Positions 1-7,813 of a stretch of DNA of 21,650 nucleotides are shown piece after piece. The position numbers and the translations under genes were made by a program. Positions within the stretch are counted from its first letter, which is position 1. Every line of letters starts with the position of its first letter. The notes beneath the pieces are model-generated. The model had not been told where the DNA came from. It did no database searches and saw only the letters and a program-made list of their open reading frames with translations. The DNA comes from a virus, in the IMG/VR virus record IMGVR_UViG_3300009146_000047, positions 1-21,650 of that record; one strand, given 5' to 3'.

Positions 1-2
1 CA

Positions 3-1322
3 GAGATACTAGATAAGTTTCTAGTATGGTGGAGAACTAAGACTATAGTAGATACAAAGGGTCAATTCAATGAAATACCCTTAGATGAAGTCAGAGACTT
101 ATTACCATATTGTAATAATACTCTGAAAAAAGGAAAATTGAAACAACTAAACATTATATATAAAAATTTTCAATTTGACTTTGGAACTGGTGGATTACAT
201 GGTGCAAAAGGTGTTGGAATATGGGAAGCTAAAGATGGTTATTTAATAGACCTCTTAGATGTATCTTCTTATTATCCAATGTTAGCTGCACGTAACAGAT
301 TACACCCTGCTCACTTTCCTGTTGATATATTTGTTGATGTAATTGACATTCTATATCAGCAGAGAATGGAAGGAGCAGTTATAGGAGATGCAGAAGTAGT
401 GAAAGCCATTAAATTAGCACTTAATGGAGCATTATATGGCAAATCCAATTCTGATCATTCCCCAATGTATGACCCGCAATTCATGATGCAAATATGTCTT
501 AATGGACAGTTATTGTTAGTCATGATTGCTGAACAATGCCTTGACAATGATATTGAAGTAATACAAGTTAATACAGACGGTGTATTGATACGCTATCATC
601 ACTCAAAAAGGTCTATAGTCAATACCATTATTAATCAATGGATGCAACTTACAAGACTGAAACTAGAACTTGATAGTTATGTAAAGATTATACAACGTGA
701 CGTTAACAATTATCTAGGTATCAAAGTGAATGGGAAGATTAAAAGAAAAGGTGTATTCTTAATAGAACGTGAACTCCACCAGAACCATAGTCAATTGATT
801 GTGCCAAAAGCAATTGAAGAATATTATATAAATGGTATTAAACCAGAAATCTTTATAGCTGAACATGCTAAGAAGGATAAAAACTTATATGATTTTTTCA
901 AGCTGGCTAAGTTGGCAAAAACCTCAAAGTTAGTGCAAAGAATTCAGGCAACAACAGTTGTAGAATATGCAACAAAAACAAAAAGAACTAAGAAATATTC
1001 AATAACTTGCATTGAAGAAGAACAACAGTTACCCAACATTACTAGATATTTCGTTGCAAAAGAAGGTTTTAAGTTTATAAAGATAATGCCACCATTAGAA
1101 AATAAAGTTATCAAAGAAGGTAAACTTATTAAGATAACTGATGTAGGACATAGAGAGATTGGTATTGAAGCAGCATATTTATGTGTACAATGTAATAATC
1201 TTGATTTGATAACTCCACAAGAAGTAAGAGATAATCTTGATTATGATTATTATACTCAAAGATGTTATAAGATAATAAATGCTATTGCAGCAGGAATAGA
1301 ATTTGATATTGAAGAAGATTAA
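3..1322 (+). CDS. DNA polymerase, family B, C-terminal part (5' end outside window)
   Basis: The reading frame is open from base 3, so the gene begins upstream of the window; 439 residues are visible. A TTG at 138 is in frame but is only an internal Leu codon. The palm motifs of family B polymerases are present in order: motif A DVSSYYP (Asp at 258-260), motif B KLALNGALYGK (411-443) and motif C VNTDGV (567-584). Motif C has Asn in the first position of the usual DTD, but keeps the second Asp, which is the metal ligand in RB69-type enzymes. The gap between motifs A and B is only about 50 residues, so the TPR1 insertion of protein-primed phi29-type polymerases is absent. The proofreading exonuclease domain would lie upstream. 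It is the likely replicative polymerase of the phage. Family assignment is firm; subfamily is not. Confidence 0.93.
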   Translation, partial: EILDKFLVWWRTKTIVDTKGQFNEIPLDEVRDLLPYCNNTLKKGKLKQLNIIYKNFQFDFGTGGLHGAKGVGIWEAKDGYLIDLLDVSSYYPMLAARNRLHPAHFPVDIFVDVIDILYQQRMEGAVIGDAEVVKAIKLALNGALYGKSNSDHSPMYDPQFMMQICLNGQLLLVMIAEQCLDNDIEVIQVNTDGVLIRYHHSKRSIVNTIINQWMQLTRLKLELDSYVKIIQRDVNNYLGIKVNGKIKRKGVFLIERELHQNHSQLIVPKAIEEYYINGIKPEIFIAEHAKKDKNLYDFFKLAKLAKTSKLVQRIQATTVVEYATKTKRTKKYSITCIEEEQQLPNITRYFVAKEGFKFIKIMPPLENKVIKEGKLIKITDVGHREIGIEAAYLCVQCNNLDLITPQEVRDNLDYDYYTQRCYKIINAIAAGIEFDIEED

Positions 1323-1332
1323 ACTTTAAATT

Positions 1333-1539
1333 ATGAAAGGTCAAGTATTAAGATTGAAGATAATCAAGACAAGATTATCAAAGCTGTCAATAGCAGATTT
1401 AGGAGCCATGATAGAATTTTGTAATGATATGTCAGTAAGTAAACCACAACAATCTGAATCGTGGAATGAGATGAAAATGACAGCAAGAGATGAACTAGAA
1501 AAAAGGGTAAATAATTTGTTCTTTTCAATTAAACCATAA
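1333..1539 (+). CDS. Small orphan protein, 68 aa
   Basis: I do not recognise a family. The product is basic at the N-terminus and mostly predicted helical, with no cysteine pattern or membrane segment. It starts ten bases after the polymerase stop and ends four bases before the next ATG, so it is co-transcribed with the replication genes. An ORF of similar length on the other strand over the same interval is a shadow. Its codon use matches its neighbours, which supports it being a real gene. Function unknown. Confidence 0.7.
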   Translation: MKGQVLRLKIIKTRLSKLSIADLGAMIEFCNDMSVSKPQQSESWNEMKMTARDELEKRVNNLFFSIKP

Positions 1540-1543
1540 AACA

Positions 1544-1873
1544 ATGCAAGCTATATTTGAAGTAATTGTACAACTAACTGTTACTGATGATAAAGGTGAT
1601 GATAAAACAAGACCAGTAAGTACACAAATAGCATTAAATGCACAAAGTAATCTTGATAGAAGTGCATATGTAAATCCAGATGGTACACCAACTGAAGCTG
1701 GTGGTAAAGTAATAACTGAAACTCTCTTGAAAGGTATTGTAGGACATATTCATGCCATGAAAGAAATTGGTATAAGGGATGATGTTGAACATGTAAGGTA
1801 TATTATTGATAAAATAGAAGATGGATTTGCACAAGTTACAGAGGTATCTATTGATAAATTAACACCATTATAA
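1544..1873 (+). CDS. Hypothetical protein, 109 aa
   Basis: No family recognised. The protein begins with a likely beta strand (FEVIVQLTVTDD) followed by an acidic turn and a central Asn/Asp/Gly-rich stretch, then a predicted helical C-terminal half with many Ile, His and Glu. It is soluble, with no cysteines. It starts four bases after the previous stop and lies in the polymerase-helicase transcription unit. A replication accessory role is only a guess from position. Confidence 0.75.
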   Translation: MQAIFEVIVQLTVTDDKGDDKTRPVSTQIALNAQSNLDRSAYVNPDGTPTEAGGKVITETLLKGIVGHIHAMKEIGIRDDVEHVRYIIDKIEDGFAQVTEVSIDKLTPL

Positions 1874-1882
1874 TTCTATAAA

Positions 1883-2224
1883 ATGGAATACAAAACACAA
1901 CCAGAGTTACCGCCAATATTTGTGTACAATGCCACAGTATTAAGAAAATATGAATTAAATGTACCAAGCAAGTTCAAATTATTTGTATGTAAATTACTTC
2001 ATATTGAATACCAAAAGTATTACAAATATGTATGTTGTTTATATATAACAAATCCTGAACAACTAACAATTGGTCATATTATATGGTTCCTAAATCATAA
2101 GTGGTACGTAACAGATATGAATTTAATATCAGCAACAATTGAAAGTATTGAACCAGTAAAGAACTTTGATTTAATTAATGGTAGAATTAGAATATTAGCA
2201 TCATCTTTTAAAGAAGAAAATTAA
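1883..2224 (+). CDS. Hypothetical protein, 113 aa
   Basis: No family recognised. The sequence is rich in aromatic residues and alternating hydrophobic stretches, with a cluster around residues 30-60 that includes several Cys and Tyr, suggesting a compact beta-rich fold and not a membrane protein. It is separated by nine bases from the gene before it and ten from the helicase after it, with A-rich sequence before the ATG and no Shine-Dalgarno motif. Conserved placement between polymerase and helicase would be the first thing to compare in related phages. Confidence 0.75.
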   Translation: MEYKTQPELPPIFVYNATVLRKYELNVPSKFKLFVCKLLHIEYQKYYKYVCCLYITNPEQLTIGHIIWFLNHKWYVTDMNLISATIESIEPVKNFDLINGRIRILASSFKEEN

Positions 2225-2234
2225 CATCATTGCC

Positions 2235-3515
2235 ATGACACAAAATCTAACTATCTTAGAAAACATTAATGCATATGCTGAATGGTTAGAAACATCAGAA
2301 GAAAATTTGCGTCAAATTGATTTTGAATTAACTATTAATATAGTTAGAATGCAACTAGCTGATGAAGTATCATTTAAATTTCATCAAAATGGTAAGAAAG
2401 GAGCAATAGATGCTGCAACTGGTGTTGGTAAATCTTATTTTGCTATTAAAGAATGCATTGATCTAGTAAGTAAAAGACCAAGAGCAAAAATCCTCTTAGT
2501 AGTACCAACAGAAGAATTAAGAGATAATAACTGGAAGGATGAATTTCTGAAATGGGGAGCAATAGACATATATAATAATAATGTCAGGAGAGTGTGCTAT
2601 GTTAGTTTGCATAAGATAAAGAATGAACAATTCGATTTCATCATAGAGGATGAATATCATCACATTACTACAGCAAATGCAATATTTTTCAAGCACAACA
2701 TTTATGAGGGTATCATGTGTCTATCCGCAACCAAACCCAAAAGTGAAGAGAAATTAAGGCTTTTAGAGGCCATTGGCATCAAGACCATAGTAAGTATTCC
2801 CCTAGCCACCGCAGTCAAATTAAAGCTGGTTTCTCCTTATTCTATACTAATTGTGGAAACTAGGTTGGACAATTTTAACCGGAATATTGAGGCTGGCGGG
2901 AAGGAAAAAAAGTTCATGGTGACAGAGAAAGAGAACTATAATTATAAGGACAAAAAGCTTCAAAAAATGCTCTATGCTAAGAAAGATAAGGAAGGTAGGG
3001 TAAAATATGAGTATGCTGTAAGAGAAAGAATGAGGCTAATCTACAACATGAGTAGTAAGAAAGAAATTGCTAAGTATTTGTTAGACAATTTCATTCCAGA
3101 GAATGAGAAATATCTTATATTTGCAGGGTCTATTGAACATGCTAATGAGTTATGTAAATACAAGTTTCATTCTAGCAATAAAAGATATAATGCAAAACAC
3201 TTACAGTTATTCAATGATGATGTAACTAATAGATTAGCATGTGTTGAAGCACTAAATGAAGGTGTTAATATCAAAAAAGTAAAAGGTGCATTGGCTCTCC
3301 AAGTAAATTCTGTTGATAGGGATTTAGTACAAAGGTTAGGTAGACTAATCAGGTATATTCGTGGACATACAGGTAAATTCATTATCTTATGTTGTGTTGA
3401 TACGCAAGATAAAGAATGGACTGATACTGCACTAGAGTCATTTGATGAATCTACTATAACTAGAACTAGTTATTCCCAAATATTAGTAGGTAACTTTAAA
3501 TACAATGACTTTTAA
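2235..3515 (+). CDS. SF2 DNA helicase (DEAD/DEAH-like, UvsW/XPB type)
   Basis: The 426-residue protein carries the SF2 helicase motifs in order: motif I ATGVGKS (61-67), motif II DEYH (139-142) preceded by a hydrophobic strand, motif III SAT (164-166), a motif IV-like strand YLIFAGS (293-299), motif V around ALNEGVNI (339-346) and motif VI QRLGRLIR (366-373). It is therefore an ATP-driven translocase or helicase, probably acting on forks or recombination intermediates as UvsW does in T4. The length fits a two-domain SF2 core with little extra. The stretch from about 2700 to 2960 uses noticeably different codons (CCC, ACC, GCC, GGC) from the rest of the gene; see findings. It lies ten bases before the next gene in the same unit. 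Confidence 0.93.
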   Translation: MTQNLTILENINAYAEWLETSEENLRQIDFELTINIVRMQLADEVSFKFHQNGKKGAIDAATGVGKSYFAIKECIDLVSKRPRAKILLVVPTEELRDNNWKDEFLKWGAIDIYNNNVRRVCYVSLHKIKNEQFDFIIEDEYHHITTANAIFFKHNIYEGIMCLSATKPKSEEKLRLLEAIGIKTIVSIPLATAVKLKLVSPYSILIVETRLDNFNRNIEAGGKEKKFMVTEKENYNYKDKKLQKMLYAKKDKEGRVKYEYAVRERMRLIYNMSSKKEIAKYLLDNFIPENEKYLIFAGSIEHANELCKYKFHSSNKRYNAKHLQLFNDDVTNRLACVEALNEGVNIKKVKGALALQVNSVDRDLVQRLGRLIRYIRGHTGKFIILCCVDTQDKEWTDTALESFDESTITRTSYSQILVGNFKYNDF

Positions 3516-3524
3516 AATCAGTAT

Positions 3525-4082
3525 ATGATAGTAAATAAATCAGTTTATGAACAACTTGAGAGATTTAATATCGAAACAAATGCAGGCACATTATATCTAT
3601 TGTCAATCTTTTATAATGTAGATGCAACTGGAATTATTGATGATGAAATTATAAAGCAGGTAAACTTCACTAAGATAGTAGAAAGAAATTATTCTACAAG
3701 AAAGATAACATGGAATATTCCTCTATTTAGTGAAGAAGGAACTGCTATTGATGTAAAATGGGATTGGGTTATTGATGATTATCGTAAATTATGGATGGAT
3801 ATAAAAGGCTCTAAAGGAGGAGATAGAGCAACATGTATAGCAAAGATGAAGAAGTTCTTTGCTGCTAATCCTGATATAAGAAAAGCTGATGTAATGGAAG
3901 CTGCAAAACATTATACAAGTGGGTTTGTTAAAGGAAACAGTCCTACATATATGATAGAAGCAGATAATTTTATCTCTAAGAAAGTAGAAGGAACAACAAG
4001 GTCAAAGTTAGAACAAATGTTAGAGATTGTTAAACTAAGTAAAGGTAGTGAATCAAATCGCTACACAGATAAAATCCGATGA
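3525..4082 (+). CDS. Hypothetical replication-region protein, 185 aa
   Basis: No family firmly recognised. The N-terminal half resembles a small helical, winged-helix-like module; the C-terminal half has a pattern seen in phage genes beside helicases: a Trp-rich segment, a basic stretch (SKGGDRATCIAKMKKF), then helices including a conserved-looking AKHYTSGF and NFISKK. A DNA-binding or helicase-loading role is inference from position between an SF2 and a DnaB-like helicase. The stop overlaps the next start as ATGA, implying translational coupling. Confidence 0.8.
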   Translation: MIVNKSVYEQLERFNIETNAGTLYLLSIFYNVDATGIIDDEIIKQVNFTKIVERNYSTRKITWNIPLFSEEGTAIDVKWDWVIDDYRKLWMDIKGSKGGDRATCIAKMKKFFAANPDIRKADVMEAAKHYTSGFVKGNSPTYMIEADNFISKKVEGTTRSKLEQMLEIVKLSKGSESNRYTDKIR

Positions 4083-4330
4083 AATACACATTTAGCGATG
4101 GGATAGTATATAGTAATATTGCTGAAGAACAACTTGATGACCCTATGATACAACATGGTTATTTAGGAGTTATGCAAAATGACAAGTTTAAAAGAACTCT
4201 GAAAACTCCTGTTGAATATCTGTTATATGGTTTATCAGCAACACATTATGTAATCATGGAAGAACCTGATAATAGTGGATCAATTATGGTAGTCTATCCT
4301 GTTGAACATCTTGTAAAAGTAGAACCTTAA
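4079..4330 (+). CDS. Hypothetical protein, 83 aa
   Basis: No family recognised. It overlaps the upstream stop (ATGA) and its own TAA shares one base with the ATG of the DnaB-like helicase, so the three genes form a coupled set. The sequence is mixed beta and helical, acidic overall, without cysteines or membrane segments. Such tight coupling to a replicative helicase suggests an accessory factor, but nothing in the residues proves it. Confidence 0.75.
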   Translation: MKYTFSDGIVYSNIAEEQLDDPMIQHGYLGVMQNDKFKRTLKTPVEYLLYGLSATHYVIMEEPDNSGSIMVVYPVEHLVKVEP

Positions 4331-5448
4331 TGAATTTCGTTACCGCATTCCAAAAAGGAAAAGAAGGAATGAACTTGGGTTTACCAATGGGCATTCCTTC
4401 TTTAACTAAGGACACATTAGGAACTCAAAAAGAACATATATATAGTATAGCAGCACCGCCAAAAGTAGGAAAGACAACATTAATAGATTTCATATTCATA
4501 TTAGCTGTATATATGTTATCTCCAAATGCTAATGTAGAATGGATATATTATTCATTTGAAATAAGCAGGTTAAGAAAGGAGTTTAAATTTGCTGCTTTTT
4601 TTATGTTTCGTGATTTTGGTATTCAGTTATTTGAACATGAAGGTAAACAATATCCAATAAGTGCTGATTATTTAATGGGGAAGTTACTAGATGATAATAG
4701 TAAACCAATTGTTGTTAAGACTGAACATGAAGAGCAATTAAGAATAATCTATAGAACAAGGATAATTCCTTTATTTGGTGAGTATAATATAAGAGGAGAA
4801 AGAATAAAGAAAGGTAGAATAGATTTCATTGAACATAGAGAAAATCCAACTGGTATTAGGAACTACATATTGACATATGCCAAACAGAATGGAAAGTTTG
4901 TTGTTGAAAAATATACTATCATTGATAAGAATGGAGATAAGGAACAGAAAGAAAGGATTATAGGTTATCAACCTAATGATGAAAACAAACAATTGATTGT
5001 TATCACAGATCATGTTAGAAAGTTAGTTAGAGAGAGAAATTTTAGTATGAAAGAGAACATTGATAAGTTTGCTGAATATCAAGTAGAACTTCGTAATATA
5101 TGCAAATTTATATTCGTTAATGTAATTCATACTAATAGAAACATATTTGACATTGAAAGAATAAAGTATGCTGGTGAATACTTTTATCCTAGTTCTGAAG
5201 ATGTGAAAGATACAGGTAATTTGAGTGAAGATAGTAATGTAGTATTTACAATGTTTAATCCAAATGATGATAAGTATGGTATTAAGAAACATTTCGGATT
5301 AGAGATAGTAGATAAGAATGATAGATTACTTCATCCTAATTATCGTAGCTTACATATAGTTGAAGCTAGAGATATTCCTGATGCACCATTACATTACCAG
5401 TTAAATATGTTTGGTAATTTGAATTGGTTTAACCCCATTAAAAAATAA
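4330..5448 (+). CDS. DnaB-like replicative helicase (RecA-fold ATPase)
   Basis: The 372-residue protein has a RecA-type core in the DnaB order: Walker A APPKVGKTT (42-50), a YYSFEIS segment (74-79) like the FSLEM motif of DnaB, Walker B LIVITDH (222-228), a FVNVIHTNR motif (262-270) in the place of the DnaB H4 sensor, and DVKDTGNLSEDSNVVF (291-306), which follows the DnaB pattern DLRESG...DADVV closely. It lacks the N-terminal primase-binding domain and carries an insertion of about 110 residues between the FSLEM-like motif and Walker B. It should unwind the fork ahead of the family B polymerase and work with the primase encoded at 7814. The call is firm at family level; whether it is hexameric and replicative is inferred from context. 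Confidence 0.85.
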   Translation: MNFVTAFQKGKEGMNLGLPMGIPSLTKDTLGTQKEHIYSIAAPPKVGKTTLIDFIFILAVYMLSPNANVEWIYYSFEISRLRKEFKFAAFFMFRDFGIQLFEHEGKQYPISADYLMGKLLDDNSKPIVVKTEHEEQLRIIYRTRIIPLFGEYNIRGERIKKGRIDFIEHRENPTGIRNYILTYAKQNGKFVVEKYTIIDKNGDKEQKERIIGYQPNDENKQLIVITDHVRKLVRERNFSMKENIDKFAEYQVELRNICKFIFVNVIHTNRNIFDIERIKYAGEYFYPSSEDVKDTGNLSEDSNVVFTMFNPNDDKYGIKKHFGLEIVDKNDRLLHPNYRSLHIVEARDIPDAPLHYQLNMFGNLNWFNPIKK

Positions 5449-5479
5449 AAATAAACTACGAAAAACAAAAACCCTAAAT

Positions 5480-5572
5480 ATGACAGAGACAATATGTTTT
5501 GTAGCATTCCTTATAGTATTATACTATTTAGAGGACATTGATAGATTCATTCAAAAAAACTTTTTTAAATGA
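5480..5572 (+). CDS. Candidate microprotein, 30 aa, hydrophobic N-terminal half
   Basis: A short ORF fills an otherwise empty 120-base gap between two ATPase genes. The product has a hydrophobic stretch CFVAFLIVLYYL (6-17) followed by an acidic turn and a basic, Phe-rich end. Its TGA overlaps the ATG of the next gene as ATGA, the same junction seen at proven gene boundaries here, and A-rich sequence precedes its own ATG. The hydrophobic run is short for a full span, so a peripheral or small membrane peptide is possible. It could be a chance ORF or a translational leader for the Sak4-like gene. Confidence 0.5.
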   Translation: MTETICFVAFLIVLYYLEDIDRFIQKNFFK

Positions 5573-6315
5573 GTAACATTTTAGTGATTGCTCCAAGTGG
5601 ACTTGGAAAGACAACATCTTTCATACCGCATCCTGAATTTGGAATTAAAGGATTGAATCCAGCAGAGACATATGTGTTATCCATAACAAAGAAAGATTTA
5701 CCGGGAAAAGGTACAAGAAAGATGTATCCTGTATATGAGAAGTTCAGCTTAAAGAGTATAGCTGTTGATTTAAAAGATTACAGGAGGTTGATATTTTCTG
5801 ATTGGAATACTAGAACAGACTTAATAGTTCATGCATTGCACCTATTAGCTGGAATAGCACCAATTAAGAATATAGTATTAGATGATGCTAATTACATCAT
5901 GCAGGACTATTATATGGCAAAGTCATTGAGTACTGGATGGGATGCACCAAAGAAGATAGGTAACATGATGGGTAAGATATTTGAAGCAATTGAAAAGTTG
6001 CCAAATAATAAGAACTTCATCATGATGGCTCATGGAGAAGAATATGATACTGCTGATGGCAGAAAAGGTTATCGTTTTAAGACTACTGGCAAAGCAGTTC
6101 AGGAATACATTACTCCCGAAGGCAAATTTGACATTGTTCTGATTGGTAGGAGCAGGTATGATGATGCCGAAAAGAAGGCTATTAAAGAGTTCGTAGTCGA
6201 AGATGATGGCTTTTATGCTACTGCAAAATCTCATGGCGCATTTGGTACTCCATATATCTTAAATGATATGGGATTGGTGGTTGACAAGGTAAATGCCTAT
6301 TATGATGGAATTTGA
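5569..6315 (+). CDS. Sak4-like RecA-fold ATPase (AAA_24 type), probable recombination protein
   Basis: The 248-residue protein begins directly with a Walker A motif, APSGLGKTT (8-16), at the very N-terminus, and has a Walker B NIVLDDANYI (101-110) and a sensor-like segment MMAHGEE (152-158). This compact single RecA core with N-terminal P-loop is the arrangement of phage Sak4/AAA_24 proteins, which promote single-strand annealing together with the phage SSB. An SSB-like gene lies 600 bases downstream, and two PD-(D/E)XK nucleases lie in region 4, which fits. It could instead be a generic phage nucleotide-binding protein of the AAA_24 family. No terminator is evident after it. Confidence 0.82.
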   Translation: MSNILVIAPSGLGKTTSFIPHPEFGIKGLNPAETYVLSITKKDLPGKGTRKMYPVYEKFSLKSIAVDLKDYRRLIFSDWNTRTDLIVHALHLLAGIAPIKNIVLDDANYIMQDYYMAKSLSTGWDAPKKIGNMMGKIFEAIEKLPNNKNFIMMAHGEEYDTADGRKGYRFKTTGKAVQEYITPEGKFDIVLIGRSRYDDAEKKAIKEFVVEDDGFYATAKSHGAFGTPYILNDMGLVVDKVNAYYDGI

Positions 6316-6360
6316 AACTTCATTATTTCACAAAAAAATTAAAAAAAACATGCAATTAAA

Positions 6361-6391
6361 TTTGTCAGGTTAGAAAAGTACTATATATTTA
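6361..6391 (+). promoter_or_regulatory. Bacteroidota-type promoter candidate
   Basis: In the 123-base gap before the 6439 gene, TTTG (6361-6364) is followed after 19 bases by TATATTTA (6384-6391), which matches the -33 TTTG and -7 TAnnTTTG elements of Bacteroidota housekeeping promoters except for the last base. It would start transcription about 40 bases before the ATG. The gap also has long A tracts, and no hairpin. This is the only clear promoter-like site in a long gap of the window. It is a pattern match, not proof. Confidence 0.5.
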
Positions 6392-6438
6392 CACTCATAA
6401 ACAACGAATAATAATCAAAAAATTCTAAAATTTAAAAA

Positions 6439-6849
6439 ATGAGTACTGAAAACACAACTTTGGATGCGGGAACTAATGAAGCACCAAAAGTAAAAAGGGA
6501 AAGAATTGTTGGAAAACCTGTTACTGTAAGCGTTTCCAGCGTTATTGCAGCCTTGGAAGCTGGTAAAAGCCGGAAGGTAATTAAAAAAGAATTAGGGCTT
6601 ACAGCAGATCAGGCAAAGCAATTGTTTGACAAGCCACAGATTAAGGGTAAGAAAATGCATTACAGCAAAACATCTACCAAAGCACCAATCACCATTATTG
6701 ATGATGTGGAAATGCCTGTAGAGGGTGAAGCTGGTGATGCAACAATAACAGCACAGGGTAATGGTACAAGTAATGGTGCTGAAAATGCTGGAGTTAGGAC
6801 AGCAGAACAAGCAGCACAGCCAGTACAGGCTGATTCTGATAGCTGGTAA
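6439..6849 (+). CDS. Acidic-tailed putative nucleic-acid-associated protein, 136 aa
   Basis: No family recognised. Residues 1-25 are disordered and charged; about 31-72 resemble a small helical, HTH-like unit (SVIAALEAGKSRKVIKKELG followed by a basic KPQIKGKK); the remainder is a low-complexity Gly/Asn/Ala/Gln segment ending in QADSDSW. This end is like that of the SSB-like protein encoded next (ending ESDNSGW), suggesting that both tails dock on the same replication partner. It sits alone between a promoter candidate and a terminator, so it is probably expressed strongly. Codons here are somewhat richer in G and C than in the flanking genes. Function unproven. Confidence 0.8.
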   Translation: MSTENTTLDAGTNEAPKVKRERIVGKPVTVSVSSVIAALEAGKSRKVIKKELGLTADQAKQLFDKPQIKGKKMHYSKTSTKAPITIIDDVEMPVEGEAGDATITAQGNGTSNGAENAGVRTAEQAAQPVQADSDSW

Positions 6850-6872
6850 ACATTGTAGGATGGGGTAATAAT

Positions 6873-6904
6873 AGAAACTCCCTTATTAAGTTAAGGGAGT
6901 TTCT
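6873..6904 (+). terminator. Intrinsic terminator, 13-bp perfect stem
   Basis: Arms 6873-6885 (AGAAACTCCCTTA) and 6892-6904 are perfectly complementary around a six-base loop, 24 bases after the stop of the 6439 gene. Short T-rich sequence follows (TTATATT). The arms are palindromic, so the hairpin could work in either direction, but all genes here run forward. Confidence 0.85.
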
Positions 6905-6935
6905 TATATTGTAAACAATCATAAAAATATATTGT

Positions 6936-7727
6936 ATGGCAGAAGAAATTTCAAAGGTGGGTTATGGACTAGGTAACGATAACGTTAGTGTAGGTTCTAG
7001 TCTTAAATTTGGTGGTAACTTCGGTAAGACATATATGACGAAGTTTGAGTACACAGATAAAGCAGGTAAGAATGGTGCAGCAATGGAAGCACTTGATATA
7101 ATCTTTAAAATTGGCGGGGTTGAGAAAAGCTACAGGTTATTCCCAGTAACTAAAGAAAGTAAGCTTTATAATACAGATAAAGACAAAAGTAATGAGGTTG
7201 TTGAGTTTGGTACAAGGGAATGGAAGATAGCTGCAAACGAAGCTACGCAAAGTTTGAATGACAGGATTACACACATTATGCATTGTTTCTTAACGAAAGA
7301 AGAACTGGAAAAGGGTTTAAGTGTTGAAATCAAAACATTTAAGGACTTTTGTGCTGTTTGTATGAAAATTTTGCCAAAAGATTTTGCGGATAGAAAATTA
7401 GACATATTTTTACAATGGCAATGGAAGATTAGCGGAGACAACACAAAGACCTTCTTAGAAATTCCATCCAAAATGAAGTATGGCAAATTCATTGTTAAAG
7501 CGGAAGAGCCTGTTGGAGAATGGAAAGAAGATAGAACAGATGGTGAACTCCACTACAAAGATGATGCTAACAACTACCACACTTTCGGAAGGAATTCGTG
7601 GTTTATGGAAAGCCATTATGCTACACAGCAGAAAGAAGCTGGTAGTGCAGAGGATACTATGAGTAGTGCAACTACAAGCCAGCCTGCCACAACTGAAGCA
7701 GCAGAAAGTGACAATTCAGGTTGGTAA
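6936..7727 (+). CDS. Probable phage ssDNA-binding protein with acidic Trp-ending tail
   Basis: The 263-residue protein starts with a Gly/Ser-rich segment, then a mixed core containing aromatic and basic residues (FKIGGVEKSYRLFPVTK at about 54-70) that follows the pattern of replication SSBs in large Bacteroidota phages, and ends in a disordered Ser/Thr/Ala/Glu-rich tail terminating in ESDNSGW. An acidic tail with a terminal aromatic residue is how phage and bacterial SSBs (T7 gp2.5, E. coli SSB) recruit partners. It is flanked on both sides by strong terminators, as expected for an independently and highly expressed coating protein. No classic OB-fold signature can be proved by eye, so the call rests on tail, context and pattern. 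Confidence 0.65.
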   Translation: MAEEISKVGYGLGNDNVSVGSSLKFGGNFGKTYMTKFEYTDKAGKNGAAMEALDIIFKIGGVEKSYRLFPVTKESKLYNTDKDKSNEVVEFGTREWKIAANEATQSLNDRITHIMHCFLTKEELEKGLSVEIKTFKDFCAVCMKILPKDFADRKLDIFLQWQWKISGDNTKTFLEIPSKMKYGKFIVKAEEPVGEWKEDRTDGELHYKDDANNYHTFGRNSWFMESHYATQQKEAGSAEDTMSSATTSQPATTEAAESDNSGW

Positions 7728-7749
7728 AAAGAAAAATTTCTGCTAATGT

Positions 7750-7787
7750 ATAGGGAAAGGATGCTAACTTTGGCATCCTTTCTCTAT
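7750..7787 (+). terminator. Intrinsic terminator, 15-bp stem
   Basis: Arms 7750-7764 and 7773-7787 pair over 15 positions with a single G-U pair, around an eight-base loop, 22 bases after the stop of the SSB-like gene. T-rich sequence (TTTATATC) is at the 3' side. The loop contains TAACTTTG, which looks like a -7 element, but no TTTG lies at the right distance upstream. Confidence 0.85.
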
Positions 7788-7813
7788 TTATATCATCCTA
7801 CAACTTATCCTGT

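Noticed and set aside
138-140. TTG at 138 as the start of the polymerase
   Set aside because: The frame is open to the window edge without a stop, and the polymerase needs its exonuclease and N-terminal parts, so this is an internal codon.
7480-7662. 60-codon plus-strand ORF inside the SSB-like gene
   Set aside because: Out-of-frame shadow of the tail region with no own start signal.
7765-7772. TAACTTTG as a promoter -7 element
   Set aside because: It is the loop of a terminator and no TTTG lies 19-21 bases upstream.
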